A stretch of DNA of 49,649 nucleotides from assembly GCA_964653285.1 (NCBI GenBank), contig CAZZEX010000028.1, forward strand, positions 1 to 49,649, in the 5' to 3' direction. The position numbers and the translations under genes were made by a program. Source of the stretch: CAZZEX01 sp964653285. GTDB lineage: Bacteria; Chloroflexota; Anaerolineae; B4-G1. How positions within the stretch are numbered: position 1 is the stretch's first letter; the number at the start of each line of letters is the position of its first letter. Of this stretch, positions 48,384 through 49,649 are shown piece by piece. Below the pieces are notes generated by a model. The model was not told the origin of the DNA. It made no database searches and was given only the letters and a program-made list of their open reading frames with translations.

Positions 48384-49208
48384 ATGCACAAGCGCCTCAT
48401 AGTCAACGCAGACGACCTGGGCCATCCGGCCGGCACAGCGAAGGCCGTCGCCGTCCTCTACGAGGCTGGCGTCGTCACCAGCACCACCGCGATGGTCAAC
48501 CAGCCGTGTTGGCCGGAGGCCACCGCCTACCTGCGCGACCACCCCGGCCTGGGCGCGGGCGTGCACCTGGTGATGAACGAGGGCCACCCCATCCTCCCGC
48601 CGGAGCAGGTACCCTCATTGGTTGATGCCGAAGGATATTTCCGCGATGGCACCCGGTTGCTCCGGCGCTACGGCCGCCTCCGCACCACTGAACTTAAGGC
48701 CGAGTGGCGCGCCCAGGTCGAGAAGTTCATCGCCGATACCGGCCGTTCGCCCGACCACCTGGACCTGCACTGCCACTATCCCTACGTCTTCCCCGCCTGG
48801 TTCCGCGTCAGCCTGGAATTGGCCGAAGAGTACGGGCATCTCCCCGTCCGCATGCCCTTCGACGACGCGCTGGATCGCAAAGCGCCGGAGATGGCCGCCG
48901 ATAACGGTTTCCCCGTCTGGTACCTTAACTGGCAGGGACAGCGCTATCAGCGGTTGGTGGAGCGGCACGACCTGAGGCGACCCGATTACTTCGAGATGTC
49001 CTTCTCACAGGACGGGCACCGTACGGCAGAGTACCTGCTAAGTCTGCTGGATGCCCTCCCCGACGGCGTCACCGAGCTGCTGGCCCACCCGGGCACCGAT
49101 GGCTGGCGCGAGGGGGACTATCGCGCCCTGCTAGATCAACAGGTGCCACGGCGCATTGAAGAACTGGGGATTGAACTGATTGATTATCGCGCTCTGAGAG
49201 CGCGATGA
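48384..49208 (+). CDS. ChbG/YdjC family carbohydrate deacetylase
   Basis: 274 residues, AAGGAGAC before ATG 48384. Family metal and catalytic residues: IVNADDLGH (Asp pair, residues 7-13), GAGVHLVMNEGHP, DHLDLHCHYPYVFP (about 125-138) and a late ELLAHPG. ChbG removes N-acetyl groups from diacetylchitobiose-type sugars. Here it stands behind an alpha-mannosidase, so a glycan breakdown pair acting on N-acetylated sugars is plausible. The exact substrate is unknown. No promoter was seen in the 26-nt gap; probably the same transcript. Confidence 0.92.
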   Translation: MHKRLIVNADDLGHPAGTAKAVAVLYEAGVVTSTTAMVNQPCWPEATAYLRDHPGLGAGVHLVMNEGHPILPPEQVPSLVDAEGYFRDGTRLLRRYGRLRTTELKAEWRAQVEKFIADTGRSPDHLDLHCHYPYVFPAWFRVSLELAEEYGHLPVRMPFDDALDRKAPEMAADNGFPVWYLNWQGQRYQRLVERHDLRRPDYFEMSFSQDGHRTAEYLLSLLDALPDGVTELLAHPGTDGWREGDYRALLDQQVPRRIEELGIELIDYRALRAR

Positions 49209-49275
49209 CCACTGGGTGGGCGAAGCGGATCACCCGACCACTTCGGAAACATTTTACGTGGGGGAATGCGAGTAG

Positions 49276-49303
49276 TTGAAATTACGAAAAGATGTGCTAT
49301 AAT
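49276..49303 (+). promoter_or_regulatory. tatA promoter
   Basis: TTGAAA (49276-49281), 16-nt spacer, TATAAT (49298-49303); about 30-nt leader with AAGGAGGAA before the ATG. Confidence 0.8.
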
Positions 49304-49334
49304 CTAAAGTGAAACCTGATAAGGAGGAAACAAC

Positions 49335-49532
49335 ATGTGGAAACCTGGTATCTGGGAACTGGTGATTGTGCTGGTAATCGTATTGCTTGTCTTCGGTGTG
49401 GGACGGCTGGGCAGGCTTGGCAAGGACCTGGGAGAAGGCATTCGCGAGTTTCGGGTGGGTCTTACGGGTGGAGGGGACGAAAACGCGGAGAGGACAGAGG
49501 AAGCAGAGGAAGCAGGGGACAAAGCAGCATAA
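49335..49532 (+). CDS. tatA: Sec-independent translocase protein TatA/TatE
   Basis: 65 residues: short N-terminus MWKPGIWEL, one membrane span (VIVLVIVLLVFGVGRL), then the amphipathic helix GRLGKDLGEGIREFRVGL, the conserved F-G-x-G-R-L-x-x-L-G-K pattern of TatA, and an acidic tail (about 24 residues, mostly Glu and Ala). Pore-forming subunit of the twin-arginine export system. AAGGAGGAA precedes ATG 49335. tatC is not in the window. Confidence 0.95.
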   Translation: MWKPGIWELVIVLVIVLLVFGVGRLGRLGKDLGEGIREFRVGLTGGGDENAERTEEAEEAGDKAA

Positions 49533-49565
49533 GGACGTACTTGCTCTCAAACCTGTAGCCGATTG

Positions 49566-49591
49566 AGGGACCATAGAAACAAGAAGTCCCT
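49566..49591. terminator. Hairpin between tatA and 5S rRNA
   Basis: AGGGAC/GTCCCT arms with a 14-nt loop at the 3' side of the 5S gene; no clear T-run on either strand, so a terminator or processing role is only likely from position. Confidence 0.4.
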
Positions 49592-49592
49592 T

Positions 49593-49649
49593 GACAATGA
49601 CCTACTCTCCCAGGGGGCTGCCCCCCCAGTACCATCGGCGCTGGCGGGC
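49593..49649 (-). rRNA. 5S ribosomal RNA, 3' part (gene continues beyond the window)
   Basis: The minus strand reads GCGCCGATGGTACTGGGG then CCCCTGGGAGAGTAGG, the universal 3' half of 5S rRNA (helices IV/V and the closing end). The rest of the gene and presumably the rRNA operon lie beyond the right edge, transcribed towards this window. Confidence 0.9.

Overview
The window reads as about 50 kb of a GC-rich, gene-dense bacterial chromosome, most likely Chloroflexota (Anaerolineae-like). That placement is an inference. It rests on the GC-rich codon use, on secreted proteins with Pro/Thr stalks, on one secreted protein ending in a YLPLIFKR-type C-terminus, on abundant short dispersed repeats, on ECF vitamin transporters, and on a 5S rRNA 3' end at the right edge. 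No phage, IS element or CRISPR array was recognised.

Layout. 1-2181: 5' part of a PLD-SNF2 helicase gene. 2349-5339: a tiny membrane protein and mutS. 5368-7512: an AlbA_2 regulator, a truncated HEPN gene and an MNT nucleotidyltransferase. 7662-10577: ppsR and a PD40/TolB-like membrane protein transcribed divergently from overlapping promoters. 10613-13843: THEP1-type NTPase, an EF-G paralogue and a second MNT with truncated HEPN. 13951-17279: PadR-controlled ECF transporter (regulator, fused double ATPase, putative S component, T component). 17374-17879: flavodoxin-like pseudogene. 17949-19109: threonine synthase. 19592-22748: phnD-phnC-phnE. 22765-25960: two GT2 glycosyltransferases, an HNH protein and a DUF1385 protein. 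25964-29614: large hybrid sensor histidine kinase. 29833-32386: selD operon, with SelD itself a predicted selenoprotein. 32601-32742: structured non-coding region. 32782-33485: third MNT with a broken HepT. 33574-43516: two cobalamin riboswitches, two pairs of secreted proteins and an ECF transporter. 43622-49532: small genes, HAD phosphatase, MBL hydrolase, GH38 mannosidase, ChbG-type deacetylase, TatA. 49593-end: 5S rRNA.

Main result. The 33.6-43.5 kb block looks like a complete cobalamin-capture system. Each of two cobalamin riboswitches, both with a terminator, precedes a secreted alpha/alpha-toroid protein followed by a membrane-anchored DUF4430 protein. Toroid plus DUF4430 is the domain pair of animal intrinsic factor and transcobalamin, here split into separate surface proteins. 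An overlapping S-T-A ECF transporter operon follows directly. The inference is surface capture of corrinoid handed to the ECF importer.

Second theme. The sequence is peppered with degenerate heptanucleotide arrays and small palindromic repeats. Many have entered coding regions without breaking the frame (mutS, both glycosyltransferases, ecfT, ecfA, mannosidase, a DUF4430 stalk). Some heptamer arrays can be read through in all six frames, which may explain why they are tolerated.

Third theme. All three MNT-HEPN modules keep an intact nucleotidyltransferase next to a damaged HEPN toxin gene.
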